From Chara braunii (taxonomy: Eukaryota > Streptophyta > Charophyceae > Charales > Characeae), in NCBI GenBank assembly GCA_003427395.1, contig BFEA01000131.1:2125785-2157599 (forward strand): 31,815 nt of DNA, written 5' to 3'. The translations under genes were made by a program, and so were the position numbers. The notes under the pieces were generated by a model. It was not told the origin of the DNA. It did not search any database and was given only the letters and a program-made list of their open reading frames with translations. Positions 19,970 to 29,473 of the stretch are shown here, piece after piece (the stretch's first letter is position 1; every line of letters starts with the position of its first letter).

Positions 19970-20905
19970 TGTGACGCCCAACCTCACTCCCAGCGCGACT
20001 TCCTGATCGGAGTGGGATGGGGGCCCGGAAGTGCGAAAAAGGGGGTGTGCCAAGGATTTTAGGAAAGTGGGTGTGGAGTCCCAGGTCGGAACTGAGATCT
20101 CCGGTGGCAAGTTTAGGGACAATGGTGCAAGATGGTACGCGAAGATCGTGTCTGGGATTATCGTCTCAGCCTGTTGCGTCATTGTGGTCGGTTTCTCATC
20201 TGGTGAACCCGTGGGTCGTGGTGGCTGTCGCGCGGTTCGACCAGTTGTCGGCGTCGCTCGACTCCGGTTCGGGTTTGCCGGGTAATTTCCGAATCTCGAT
20301 ACGCCTGGTGCCGCTGGCACTTTTCGCACAGTGTGCGGGGCCAATAACAGGCTATGGAATTCCACGGTACCACCGTGAGCTAGTGATATGGAAGAAGGAG
20401 GTGAAAGGGAGGGAAATTGGTACTAATAACGACGAAGCCCAGAATGTAATATTGAGTGTTGTTAGTCTCCGAATAGTCTGGTCCCCTAGGATCGTTAGTT
20501 ATGGCCCTGTGAAAGTCTCTCGCGCATAGTCGGTCGTTCTCCGTCAGACAGGGGAATTCCGGGTTTCTCAAGTTTCCCCGCCTTCTGAGATGTCCACTCT
20601 CCCAGAAGGCTCTCACAACCGGTGATCCAAGAGGGGGGTTTTACAGCCATATCCGATTAGTGAACTCGGTCTTCCGCATCCTCATGATGAGTTCGAGGTC
20701 GACTCATGCAGACGCGCGCATACGCTGTGACTCGGTTTTCTCGAGATCGCGGTCGTACGCGAGCATGCATATGAGCGAAAGCGGATCAGACTCAGGTTTC
20801 CCATGTCGATATATCGGTTGTGTCCTACCTGCATGCAATTATCCTATCCATACGATTTTGGGTGGGATCAGTTATTACATTCACACCCATGACATTCATG
20901 TGACA
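19970..20905 (+). mobile_element. LTR-like repeat B, copy 2 (936 bp)
   Basis: It starts TGTGACGCCC and ends CATGTGACA, matching copy 1 (3467-5132) in sequence and order and lacking the family-C MITE, so it serves as the empty site for C1. Flanking 5-mers (TCCGA, AGGAG) do not match, so no target duplication is visible. A G-run (20910-20923) follows, as it does in copy 1. No PBS-like or polypurine sequence adjoins it, which favours a solo or degraded LTR. Open frames within it are not conserved in copy 1. Confidence 0.55.
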
Positions 20906-21009
20906 AGGAGGGGGGGGGGGGGGTAATCACAGTATCTTCGGTGATCTGATGATGATCGTCCGTAGCGAATATTTCCGATCAGACCCGGGACTATTGCTCG
21001 ATACAGATG

Positions 21010-21047
21010 CTGTCTCTTATACACATCTAGATGTGTATAAGAGACAG
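21010..21047. other. Sequencing artefact: Nextera mate-pair junction adapter
   Basis: CTGTCTCTTATACACATCT is followed immediately by its exact reverse complement AGATGTGTATAAGAGACAG. These are two 19-bp Tn5 mosaic ends back to back, the junction created when Nextera mate-pair fragments are circularised. It is a synthetic library sequence, not genomic. The DNA on either side (ending at 21009 and starting at 21048) was brought together in a library molecule and is not proven to be contiguous in the genome. Confidence 0.98.
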
Positions 21048-21260
21048 ATATTGGGCCTATGCCCTGGGAGTTCGGTCCAGGCCCAGACCAGGGGGCACAC
21101 AGGGAGGCATACAGGCAGACAGGCAGACAACCGTCTTTTTCTTGCTGTTTTTTTTCCCCCCCTAAATTCAAAGTCCAGGCCTGGACCCGTACATAGGCCC
21201 AGACTGGGCCTGAATGCTAAGTGTTTGGTCCAGGCCTCAGCCGCTGCCGGGGCCCAGGCA
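21048..21260. repeat. Repeat G, copy 2, with CAGACAGG-type repeats
   Basis: It contains ACATAGGCCCAGACTGGGCC, GGTCCAGGCCTCAGCCGCTG and CTTTTTCTTGCTGTTTT, matching 17941-18043. CAGACAGGCAGG-type simple repeats lie inside (21100-21130) and after it. It directly adjoins the adapter artefact, so its left context is unreliable. Confidence 0.6.
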
Positions 21261-21419
21261 GACAGGCAGGCAGACAGACAGACGTGCAAGCAGGCAGACA
21301 GACAGGCAGGCAGAGAGGCAGATAGGAAGGCGTTGACCTATCTTTCTTTTTTTACTCGTGTTCCTTTTTTTTATTCTTTGCCCTTTCGTTGCTCCTCTCT
21401 CTATCTGTCTCTCTCTCTC

Positions 21420-21473
<54 letters not shown>

Positions 21474-21600
21474 GTCTATCTATCTATCTATCTCTATCTT
21501 TTTTTTTTATATCTTTCTTTGTCTATCTCTGTCTCTCCTCGCCCTTTCTCTCACTTTTTTCTTTTTTTTTCTATTTGTTATTTTTGTAATTCGTGAATTA
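21261..21600. repeat. CAGACAGGCAGG repeats and degenerate (CT)n block
   Basis: GACAGGCAGG-type repeats (to about 21335) lead into a T-rich spacer and then a degenerate CT/TATC microsatellite (21399-21495) with several T-runs up to 21570. No gene is present. Confidence 0.85.
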
Positions 21601-22029
21601 AACTTGGACTTTGTAGCCAGTTACTCTTATTTCTGCGGGCGTGGCCCACACCGCCCGCACCACGGGCGCTTAGCTACTGTGCCTTATAGGTAGGTTCCAT
21701 ACCCAGCAGACTACAGCCGTTGTTGTCCCTTTTTTTTTCTTCCTCCTAAGAGCGTTGTCCCTTTCTGGTACACAACACATAAACCCCGCCTTCCTTTGTA
21801 TTGCATATCATTTGATTAGTGCGGGACTCGAGCTCCGCACCGTGATTAAAAGCCTGTGTATTGTATTGGACTCGAGTTCCGCACCTTCATGGAAAGGCTG
21901 CATATTGCATATGATACATGATATTTACGGCTGCCGGCCCACGTCCCTATCAGTACTACGGAGTACTCGCATTTATGGCCGCACGTGAATGCATCTGACT
22001 GCAATTACGCCCATAAATAAGTAAAAAAG
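21601..22029. other. Unassigned stretch with small repeats
   Basis: No gene is seen. GGACTCGAGYTCCGCACC occurs twice (about 21826 and 21869). The segment about 21975-22043 resembles 31440-31496 (TGCATCTGACYGCAA ... AAGTCCT ... TGTGYGAG), a short dispersed repeat of unknown nature. Confidence 0.45.
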
Positions 22030-22059
22030 TCCTAGTGTGAGTATGGGTCTCGCTCCCGG

Positions 22060-22369
22060 CTCTTAGGCAAAGAGTGGGGGTATGTGGCGCAGGCAACACG
22101 AGCGGTAGGATTTTGGATCAATTCGGAAGGAAAGAAATAGAGCCCTCTTTGAAGGAAAGATTATGCCGGATCCAGAGATAAAAGCAACATTTAAAACGAT
22201 GATTCGGAGAATGATGGCAGCAGATTGGAGAAGAAGGGCTTCAAGTGGGAGAAACAACAGTCGGGGTAGGAACTGGTTCCAAGACACATGGATCCAAGGC
22301 GGTAAACAGGGATCGGTCGACAACAAGCCTGAGGGGAAGCTGGCTTTGGCCAATTGGCTTTTCAGTTAG
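22060..22369 (+). pseudogene. LINE-C ORF2 C-terminal fragment
   Basis: It reads, with one frameshift near 22110, WGYVAQATRAVGFWI, then RKERNRALFEGK and RNWFQDTW, and ends at TAG 22367. This parallels the LINE-B C-terminus (WGYVAQVARAAMLWVIW, LDKNALRFKGEG, AWFRNTW). The segment lies downstream of zf-RVT in plant LINEs. EN, RT and zf-RVT are missing, so this is a 5'-truncated, non-functional insertion, as is common when reverse transcription stops early. Confidence 0.8.
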
Positions 22370-22700
22370 ACAGAAGGTAAGTAGAGGTTAAAATAGGGAG
22401 ATGGGGAGGAAAAGGAAAAATCTGAAAAGAACCAACCAGACGCACTCGGTTGTTAACATCCGCAGTAGGAGGCAGAGGGAAGGGGAGGATAGGAGAGTGT
22501 CAAGGTCCACCCTACCGAAATAGGCAGGGAAACGGGGAAGTTACCCCGGTAGACTAAGTAATAAGGCTGGAATAATAGGAGTATGAATATGAGTTAGGTT
22601 GGAAGACAAGATGTGAAGGAATGTTGGAAGTAAGAGAAGAGCATGAAACTTGAGTAGTGGGGCTTGCCCCAGATAATTGTTGGGCCACACCCTGCACTTG

Positions 22701-23122
22701 GGGCCTCGCCACACCACTCTTGAAACGACGAGATTTGTCAAGAGCTGTCAGAAATTCTCAAGAGTTGTGTTTTCAAGAGTTTTCGGCCCCTCGCCACATA
22801 ACACTCTCGAAAGGGCGATGTCGTTGGACAGAGGTGAAAAACGACGGTCATACAACTTTGTTTTTTCCCCATGACGTCAGGATAACGGCCTTACAACTCT
22901 TGAAAATCGATAGTCCCTCAAGGGTTCGGCCAAGGACGCTTGGAAACGCACGAGTTGCAGGCTCAGGCTGTGGTTTCCAATTTTTCAAGAGCTGCTCTTG
23001 AAAGGGTTTCAAGAAGATGCCACTCTGACAACTCTTGACTGCCCTAACTTTCAAGAGAGGTTGTGGCAATGCAGCAACTGTACTTTTGAAAAAGAGGTTT
23101 CAAGAGTGGTGTGGCGAGACCC
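22701..23122 (+). mobile_element. Family-D MITE, copy D1 (422 bp, TSD TTG)
   Basis: The TIRs are GGGCCTCGCCACACCACT and its complement ending GTGGTGTGGCGAGACCC. TTG lies at 22698-22700 and 23123-23125. The interior is rich in CTCTTGAAA/TTTCAAGAG inverted motifs and includes a block with GACGTCAGGATAACGGCC shared with D2 and, inverted, with D3. It lies in the LINE-C 3' UTR. No coding capacity. Confidence 0.92.
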
Positions 23123-23125
23123 TTG

Positions 23126-23244
23126 GGGCATCACCACACTATTATCGAAACGTGCAACATAAGAATGAACTTCCTGCTTGAACATGGCCAGATGCCGCCA
23201 CATTTTTGTCTTTTTCGCATTTGGAGAGTGGTGTGGCGAGGCCC
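23126..23244 (+). mobile_element. Family-D mini-MITE M4 (119 bp, TSD TTG)
   Basis: It begins GGGCATCACCACACTATT and ends GTGGTGTGGCGAGGCCC. TTG lies on both sides (23123-23125 and 23245-23247). Its left TTG is also the right target duplication of D1, so the two elements stand head-to-tail with a shared 3-bp target copy. The interior matches M2 and M3. Confidence 0.88.
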
Positions 23245-23377
23245 TTGGTCTGTTTTTGTTGTTCCGGGTTGTTTGTGAGGAATTCCCGGCCTCAAGGTTT
23301 ATAATAATGAATTCCTTGCTTCCCCCCCCCCAAAAAAAAAAGATCTCTCTCCTTTGTTCTCGAAATGTGCAAAACGA

Positions 23378-23811
23378 TCTACCGGCCTAGCTCAGTTGGT
23401 AAGGCACGCAAGTGGCATTCAGGAGGTTTTGGGTTCAATCCCCATTGGCCTCATGTACCTTCCTGGGCATGCTTGGCGCCCGCCACCTAGAGATAGCCCG
23501 TTGGTTCCCCCAATTGGCATTAAAAGGCAGTCTCTGCTGATGTTCATAGGGGGAGGGGTACTCAGGGGGCACAATGACTGGCCACTCAGATGATGCTCGG
23601 TCCCTCTGCTACCGGCTGTCACCTGGCCGGTGCTCGCAAGTGGGGGATCCCTGAAGGCTATCAGGCCACCCTAAGGCTATCAGGCCACCCTGGGCTGAAA
23701 AGGCCACCCGATGTCAGATCGCACACAACATTGAATTTACCTGGGCTGGTTAGTCCGATGATAATACCTCAAGGCCATCGCCCTTTTTTTTTTTTTTTTT
23801 TTTTTTTGGTT
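23378..23811 (+). mobile_element. SINE, tRNA-derived, with 3' T-run (copy 1, 434 bp)
   Basis: The head has a Pol III A box (TAGCTCAGTTGG) and B box (GGTTCAATCC), with an acceptor-like GGCC...GGCC pairing. The body is shared with the relic at 19398. Two 19-bp units (AAGGCTATCAGGCCACCCT) lie near 23654. The 3' end is a run of 24 T followed by GGTT. A 13-bp target duplication ATGTGCAAAACGA flanks it (23365-23377 and 23812-23824), which proves retroposition. It disrupts the LINE-B 5' region. SINEs encode no protein and use LINE machinery. A T-rich 3' tail, rather than A-rich, recalls Au-type plant SINEs (inference). Confidence 0.88.
23388..23441 (+). promoter_or_regulatory. Internal Pol III promoter (A and B boxes) of the SINE
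   Basis: A box TAGCTCAGTTGG at 23388-23399 matches the consensus TRGCNNARYNGG. B box GGTTCAATCC at 23432-23441 matches GGTTCRANNCC. The spacing is normal for a tRNA-derived promoter. There is no intact tRNA: the anticodon arm does not pair convincingly. Confidence 0.85.
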
Positions 23812-23824
23812 ATGTGCAAAACGA

Positions 23825-24264
23825 GAGTTAAATATTTGTTTGCCGACCGTTTCGAATTCAGAATATTTCCGGAATTTTATATGCCCAAACTAAGGGTAGA
23901 TTTAGAAGACGGGAAGACGGTTAGGTATACGATAGTGTTTATCGATGCCAGACTCTCTCCGGATGCCTGGCAGGGTTTGAGGAACGTAGGATTGGACACC
24001 TTTCCGCTGGATGCATTGATCCAACCTTCAATCGATCTCCTGGACGAAGTGGTAGTAAAACCAGGGGTCTCAGCTTCCTTTTTGGCTGATGTGAACCCGA
24101 ACATGCCAAGATCAAGTAATCTACTATCCGATACCTTTCTAGACTGCCTCACGTCAGAATGGGCTACTCTTGCACCAAGTGGCGGTCTAGGCATGGCGCG
24201 TAGCACGAACCCGTCGGCCGCAGGAATCCAATCTGCTAAAACATTGACCTCAATTAATGGGTAA
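23825..24264 (+). pseudogene. LINE-B ORF1 C-terminal remnant
   Basis: An open frame runs from the SINE border to TAA at 24262-24264 and encodes about 145 residues, with LRVDLEDGKTVRYTIVF near its start. No zinc knuckle or known domain is visible. In position it corresponds to the end of ORF1. Its stop overlaps the presumptive ORF2 start codon (ATG 24257) by eight bases, a compact bicistronic arrangement seen in many LINEs. Upstream the frame stays open across the restored SINE target for about 15 codons, to the LINE-C poly(A), so most of ORF1 is missing. Confidence 0.6.
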
Positions 24265-26971
24265 AATCCAGTTTGCCACCCGGAACTTGCAAGGGTTGGG
24301 CGACACGAGTGGCAGGAGAAAAGGTTCCAGGCTCAAAATTTAGATGCACAGGAAAAACATTGATGTCATCCTGATTCAAGAGACCAAACTCTCGGAATCG
24401 AAATTGGCACAGCTGAAGGACTGGTGGGCGGACCACAGTTGTGGTCCGCAGCTAGGGAGACGAGAGGAGGTGTCGCCATGCTTATACATAAAAAACTGGC
24501 TGCTGACCTTGTTGACTTCAATTGTGATGTATGGGGACGCTGGTGTTGGGTGAAGTTGGCCATCGGTGCTGAGGATTGGGTATTCGCCACTGTATATGCT
24601 CCTAATAAGCCTGGGGAGAGATTCAAATTCTTTGAGATGCTGCCTTTTGTATTACCCCGAGCCAAGCACATGGTAATAGCCGGGGATTGGAATGCGGTCT
24701 GCAAACCGGGGCTGGACTCAGATCAGGATGGGGGACTGACGCCGGATCGAGTGAAACTGCTGAAATGAATGAAGAAGTGGGACCTGCATGATGCTTTTCG
24801 GGACCTCTACCCCACGGAACAATCATTCACGTGAATAGGCCGTTCACCTCAGCTTGCTGGAGTCAGACGCCGAAGCGACTTCTTCCTGGTCTCGGAGGAT
24901 TTGAAAAGTAATGTTTTGCAGGTATCGACTGATAACTTTCCAATCTCGGACCACAAGGCGGTGAAGATGACATGTACAATGGCCTCAACTGCAGAATGAG
25001 GCCCAGGTTACCTTCGGTTGAACACCGAGCCCCTGAACGACGAAGGGATTATGGGTTGGATCAGCAAATTTTGGCAGGACAGGCAGCAACTTAAATCTCA
25101 TAGTGAGTCGGTGGCAGAATGAGTGGACGCGGGACTGAGAGTCATCTTATTGAAATTTGACTCATTCTCGCAAATCGCAGCGTTCCAACGGAATAAGGAG
25201 GAGGTTGATTTAAAAGCCAGAGTGAAGGAAGCTGAGAGTATGATGGGGAAGCACCCTGTTTCAGACATATTCTGGGCGAAGGAGAGTAAGGAAAGGCTTC
25301 AAGAGTGGGATAGGTGGCAGATTCAGAAGCAAGAGAAGTGGTTCAAGATCCTAGAGACTAAAGGCATCATCACCTCGGATCGCGTGACCAAGGAAACTTT
25401 CAAAAGATTACTTCTGAAAAACAGATATGTCCAGATGAAGGAACTGAGGCACCCGCACCAGTTAGGGAGGCCAATGGCAGTCACTAATGAGGAAATATGC
25501 GGTTACGCAGCGGATTATTACCAAGATATTATGACGACAAGAAGACCGTTCGACAATGTGGACGACAACATGGCGGAAGGCTCGACACTGTGGAATAATC
25601 TGACCGTAAAAGTTTCAGAGGACGCAAGGGCTAGGCTAGACAAGCCAGTTACGGAGGAGGAATTAACCGCAACATTACACAGTATGTCTCAGGGAAAGGC
25701 GTCGGGAGATGATAGGCTGCCTGTGGAATTTTTTGAAAGCTGTGGGGAAGGGCTGCAGAGGAACTTGGTAGAGATGTACAATGCTATACCGACAGGAGGA
25801 AGGTTGGGGAAGACGATGACAAGAGGCATAATCTCATTACTCTTCAAGAAGGGGAAGCGTGATGAGGTTCGGAATTGGCGCCGATCTCCTTGCTTAATGT
25901 TGTCTACAAAATCTTGGCCAAGACATTGGCCAATAGGCTTGCAAATTACCTGCCTAGTTTAGTACATTGAGACCAGAGGGCCTTCGTGCGAGGTCGGACT
26001 ATCTTCGAGAATGTGGTGACTGCCATTGAGACTTTGGAAGTGATCGAGAAGCAGGAAAGCAACACTGCGGTTCTGCTGCTGGACCTTGAAAAAGCCTACG
26101 ACAGGGTGAATTGGACATTTGTCCTAACCACCTTGCGCTGGCTGGGTTTAGGGGATGCCTTTTGTGAGTGGGTAAAAATGTTATACGCCTTCTCCTCTGC
26201 ACCAGTCTGTGTAAGCGGGAAAGTATCGGAAGAGTTTCAACTCAACCGTTCATTGCGCCAAGGTTGCCCCTTGGCTCCGCCGCTGTTCGTCCTTCATCTC
26301 GAGCCGCTCCTTTGCAACATACGTAAACACCCGAAGATTGTTGGTCTGTGCTTACCTGGTGGAAGAGAGAGCCGGGTGAAAGCCCTTGCGGATGACCTTT
26401 TTGCCATCTCAGCCAACGATGCTTGCTCCCTATATGCTCTAAAGAAATGTTTAATAGATTTTGCTAAGTTGTCGGAAGCCGCGGTGAACTGGAATAACTT
26501 GAAGTCGGTGTTCTTCCTCCCTAAACATCGTCCAATGGTGGTACAATGGGGGATGACGCGAGTCGAAGCCGACACTGCAGAACGTTTCTTGGGGGTACAG
26601 GTGGCGATGGGTGACTGCACCTCCTCTCAGGAAGTAATCCTCCAAGGTAAAGTCTCCAAGAGAATCGAGAGCTGGGGGAAAGCTTAACACCTGTCCCTCA
26701 TTGGAAGGACGTTGGCTATCACAGTCTCTGCATTTGCCCTCCTGTGGTACGTGGCAGCGGTAAGAAGAATCAACCCCCCTACACTAAGATCAGTGAAGAA
26801 AGCGGCCAGAAATTTCATATGGAAACCAAAAGGTGATCCGGAGCGGGGGGTTATACCCAAAGTGGCATGGGAAACCATCTGCACTCCGAGAGAGGAAGGA
26901 AGCTTGTCGTTGATCGACCCAACAGTGCAAAACACAGCTTTGTTAGCCAAGTGGGTGATCCAGGCAGGTAC

Positions 26972-27446
26972 ACAAGCGGTTATCGTGTAGCTGAAAATTC
27001 ACGAATGAAAATTATGAAGTGAGAGTTTTGGACAGTTTGAAAATCCTTAATGGTCCTGAAGTGGTGAAAGGTCCGAAGACTGTGAAAACCACCTGTTTAG
27101 GCAGGCTGCATCCTGAAGTGGTGAAGGGTGTCCTGAAGTGGTGAAGTGAGAGTTTTGGTCAGTTTGAAAATCCTGAATGGTCCTGAAGTGGTGAAAGGTC
27201 CAAAGACCATGAAAACCACCCTTCACCACTTCAAGATGCAGCCTGCCTAAACAGGTGGTTTTCCGGGTCTTCGGAGCTTTCACCACTAAAGGACCATTCA
27301 TGATTTTCAGACCTGAATGGTCCTGAAGTGGTGAAAGGTCCGAAGACCCTGAAAACCACCTGTTTAGGCAGGCTGGCTGCATCCTGAAGTGCTGAAGGGA
27401 GTCATGAAGTGGTGATGAAAAATATGACTGTTGTTAACCTTCTCTC
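26972..27446 (+). mobile_element. MULE-like non-autonomous element (475 bp, TSD GGCAGGTAC)
   Basis: A 9-bp direct repeat GGCAGGTAC (26963-26971 and 27447-27455) flanks the element. Removing the element and one copy restores the LINE-B frame (VIQAGTAEEQADW), so the limits are exact. Inside are internal repeats: a ~127-bp tandem unit (27016 and 27143) and three direct plus one inverted copy of a block with TGGTCCTGAAGTGGTGAAAG. Terminal inversion is weak (shared GGTTA and TTCA blocks only). A 9-bp target duplication is typical of Mutator-like elements, but the superfamily is inferred. No transposase and no plausible gene. Confidence 0.85.
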
Positions 27447-28951
27447 GGCAGGTACGGCTGAAGAGCAAGCAGATTGGATGCTGATGGCTGAAGCTCTGCT
27501 GGCGAGTGACTGGAAGCTGTCTCGGCCATCGGACGTCTAGGTCGCAATTATGATGGACACATACGCTCGTAAGCGCCCGAGCTCGCACTTCTGGAGTGGG
27601 GTATTGCAGGCGTGGAAGAAGTGCAAACCCTCCTTGAACATTGGCCCAAACTCTATGGATGATGTACGTGGACAAATGCTGTTTGAGAACGATTACATCA
27701 GAGGACAGAACGACAAGTGGTTCACACTTGCTCGAGAACCAGGTTCGTTAGGGCAAAGTTGGCTGCAGAAAGGTATCTCCAAGATTGGAGACTTATGGGA
27801 TGACAACCGGAACTGTTGGATAACGTTAGAGCAGTTGAAGAGCACGCTGGGTCAACTCCCACAGCAAGAAGAGCGTCTGCAAGCGATTATGGAGGCAATC
27901 CCTGTCTCGTGGAAGCTCCTGCTGGGTCCAGAGGGAGTGGATCCCCCTGGCACCTTGTACGAATGGAAAATCGGTGGTGCAGTATGGTACTGTAGGCTTG
28001 AAAGTTGGTTTGCAGATGGTTTAGGCAAATGCTGGCTTGAAACTTGAACGTACAGAAGAGTTATTCCCAATCAGCCGGTGCTTGAGAGGTACGAAATTCA
28101 GCTAAAGTACGGCCTTTCAGACCTCAAGGAAGCCAGGGTGACTATGAGACCCCCCCGCAGGAGGGCCTCCCCCCTGTCCCTTGGTTGGTTGGCAATGGGA
28201 TCCCGCTCTGCCAACTAATGATCAACCCTGCAGGTTGGGGTTGGCAGGTGGAAGGCGAAGTCATCAGAGGGATGGAGAAACTGTCAGCATTTTTTATCTT
28301 GAAAAGAAGATCAGTGTCAGCCCCGCTGTGCACTAAGCTTGCAAACCGTTGGGTGAGAGAGGTGTCGGGATTATCTCCTCCCTCGGAATCAGAGCTCTCA
28401 AGATTGTGGGCACAACTGAAGGCACTCCCATCTAAAAAACTGACGTCACTACTGTGGCTCCAGTCTCACCTGGCAGTCCCGACATTGCAACGGTTAAGAG
28501 ATAAAGGAATGGACGTTAACTCCACATGCGACAGATGTCAGGCGGCGCAGGAGAATATGAGTCATTTGTGGTGGGAATGCCCGAAGTCACGGAAGTGGTG
28601 GGGTTGGTGGGAGAAGTATTGGCGGTGGATAACTGGGAATTAATCGCTAATTGATCAAAGATGGGTTCTATTGGGAGGGCTCTCCCAGTCCCAAAGCAGC
28701 TGTGAGGGGTGGGGCTATGTGGCACAAGTTGCCAGGGCAGCGATGCTATGGGTTATCTGGTTGGACAAAAATGCATTGAGGTTCAAAGGGGAAGGGCTAC
28801 CAGAGAGACAGGCTGAAGCACTGTTCAGATCGTTGGTAGTGAAAACCATTTGGGCAGACTGGACCAGGAGGACAAATCAGGGGAAGCGACGAGAAGGGAT
28901 TGCCTGGTTCCGGAACACTTGGGCTCTTAACGACCGGCTGCCTTCAATCCC

Positions 28952-29473
28952 CAACAGAAAAATTTCCCAGAATTAAATAATCATTTTATAGTAAAATTAC
29001 ATTCTAAATTTTAAATTTTCATTCCATCTTAAAAAATGTCATTCCAATTTTAAAATTTCCCGTCTTACTTGAAAACTCTCATTCCAAGAATGGGGTATCC
29101 CTTCTTATTTGAACTGGATGCTAGAGATGGAATGGAAGTCTGGATGAGTTCATGAAATATTTTAATTGGACTGTCATTCTAAGTAAGGATTTCCAGTCAT
29201 AAATAGGTTAATTCAATCTAAATTAGAAGATATTTGTTGTAGTAGAATGAAAATTTAATTAAAATATTTCATAAACTCATCCAGACTTCCATTCCATCTT
29301 GAACAAATAAATATAGTTGGAAGGGAAAACGTATATTTAGACGGGAACTTATCAAATAAAACTGAAAATTTTGGAATTGGATGAACATTGGAATGATAAT
29401 TTATAAATATGAGGGATTTTTTTCTTATGGAATGTTTTTTTAACTTTCATTTCTCGTGGGAATTTTTCTGTTG
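28952..29473 (+). mobile_element. Family-C MITE, copy C3 (522 bp, TSD CC)
   Basis: This copy has the best-preserved ends: left CAACAGAAAAATTTCCCAG, right complement CAACAGAAAAATTCCCAC. CC flanks it at 28950-28951 and 29474-29475. Excision with one CC restores the LINE-B C-terminal frame (LPSIPIDGSLVISRW, then stop at 29525). It is closely similar to C1 and C2 throughout, including the internal inverted repeats. Confidence 0.95.

Larger units (their letters stand above)
22030..23341 (+). mobile_element. LINE-C, 3'-end fragment with UTR and poly(A)
   Basis: This is a 5'-truncated LINE. It keeps the ORF2 C-terminus (ending at 22369), a GA-rich 3' UTR, and a terminal A-run (23332-23341). Its last segment (TTGTGAGGAATTCCCGGCCTC, then AATAATGA) matches the end of LINE-B (TTGTGAGGTCCCCGGCCTC, then GATAATCAATAA), so the two belong to related families with the same kind of 3' terminus. 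Two family-D MITEs (22701-23122, 23126-23244) sit in the UTR. LINE-B begins right after the A-run. Confidence 0.75.

Noticed and set aside
21014-21043. Peptide read from a frame across 21010-21047, found on both strands
   Set aside because: It is only the translation of the Nextera adapter palindrome and is a known contaminant signature, not a protein.
23388-23455. Functional tRNA gene
   Set aside because: A and B boxes are good, but the anticodon arm does not pair, there is no proper 3' end, and the segment is flanked by SINE body and target duplications.
26972-27446. CRISPR-like or satellite array, suggested by regular repeats
   Set aside because: The repeats differ in orientation and spacing, lie within one element bounded by a 9-bp target duplication, and are in a eukaryotic context.
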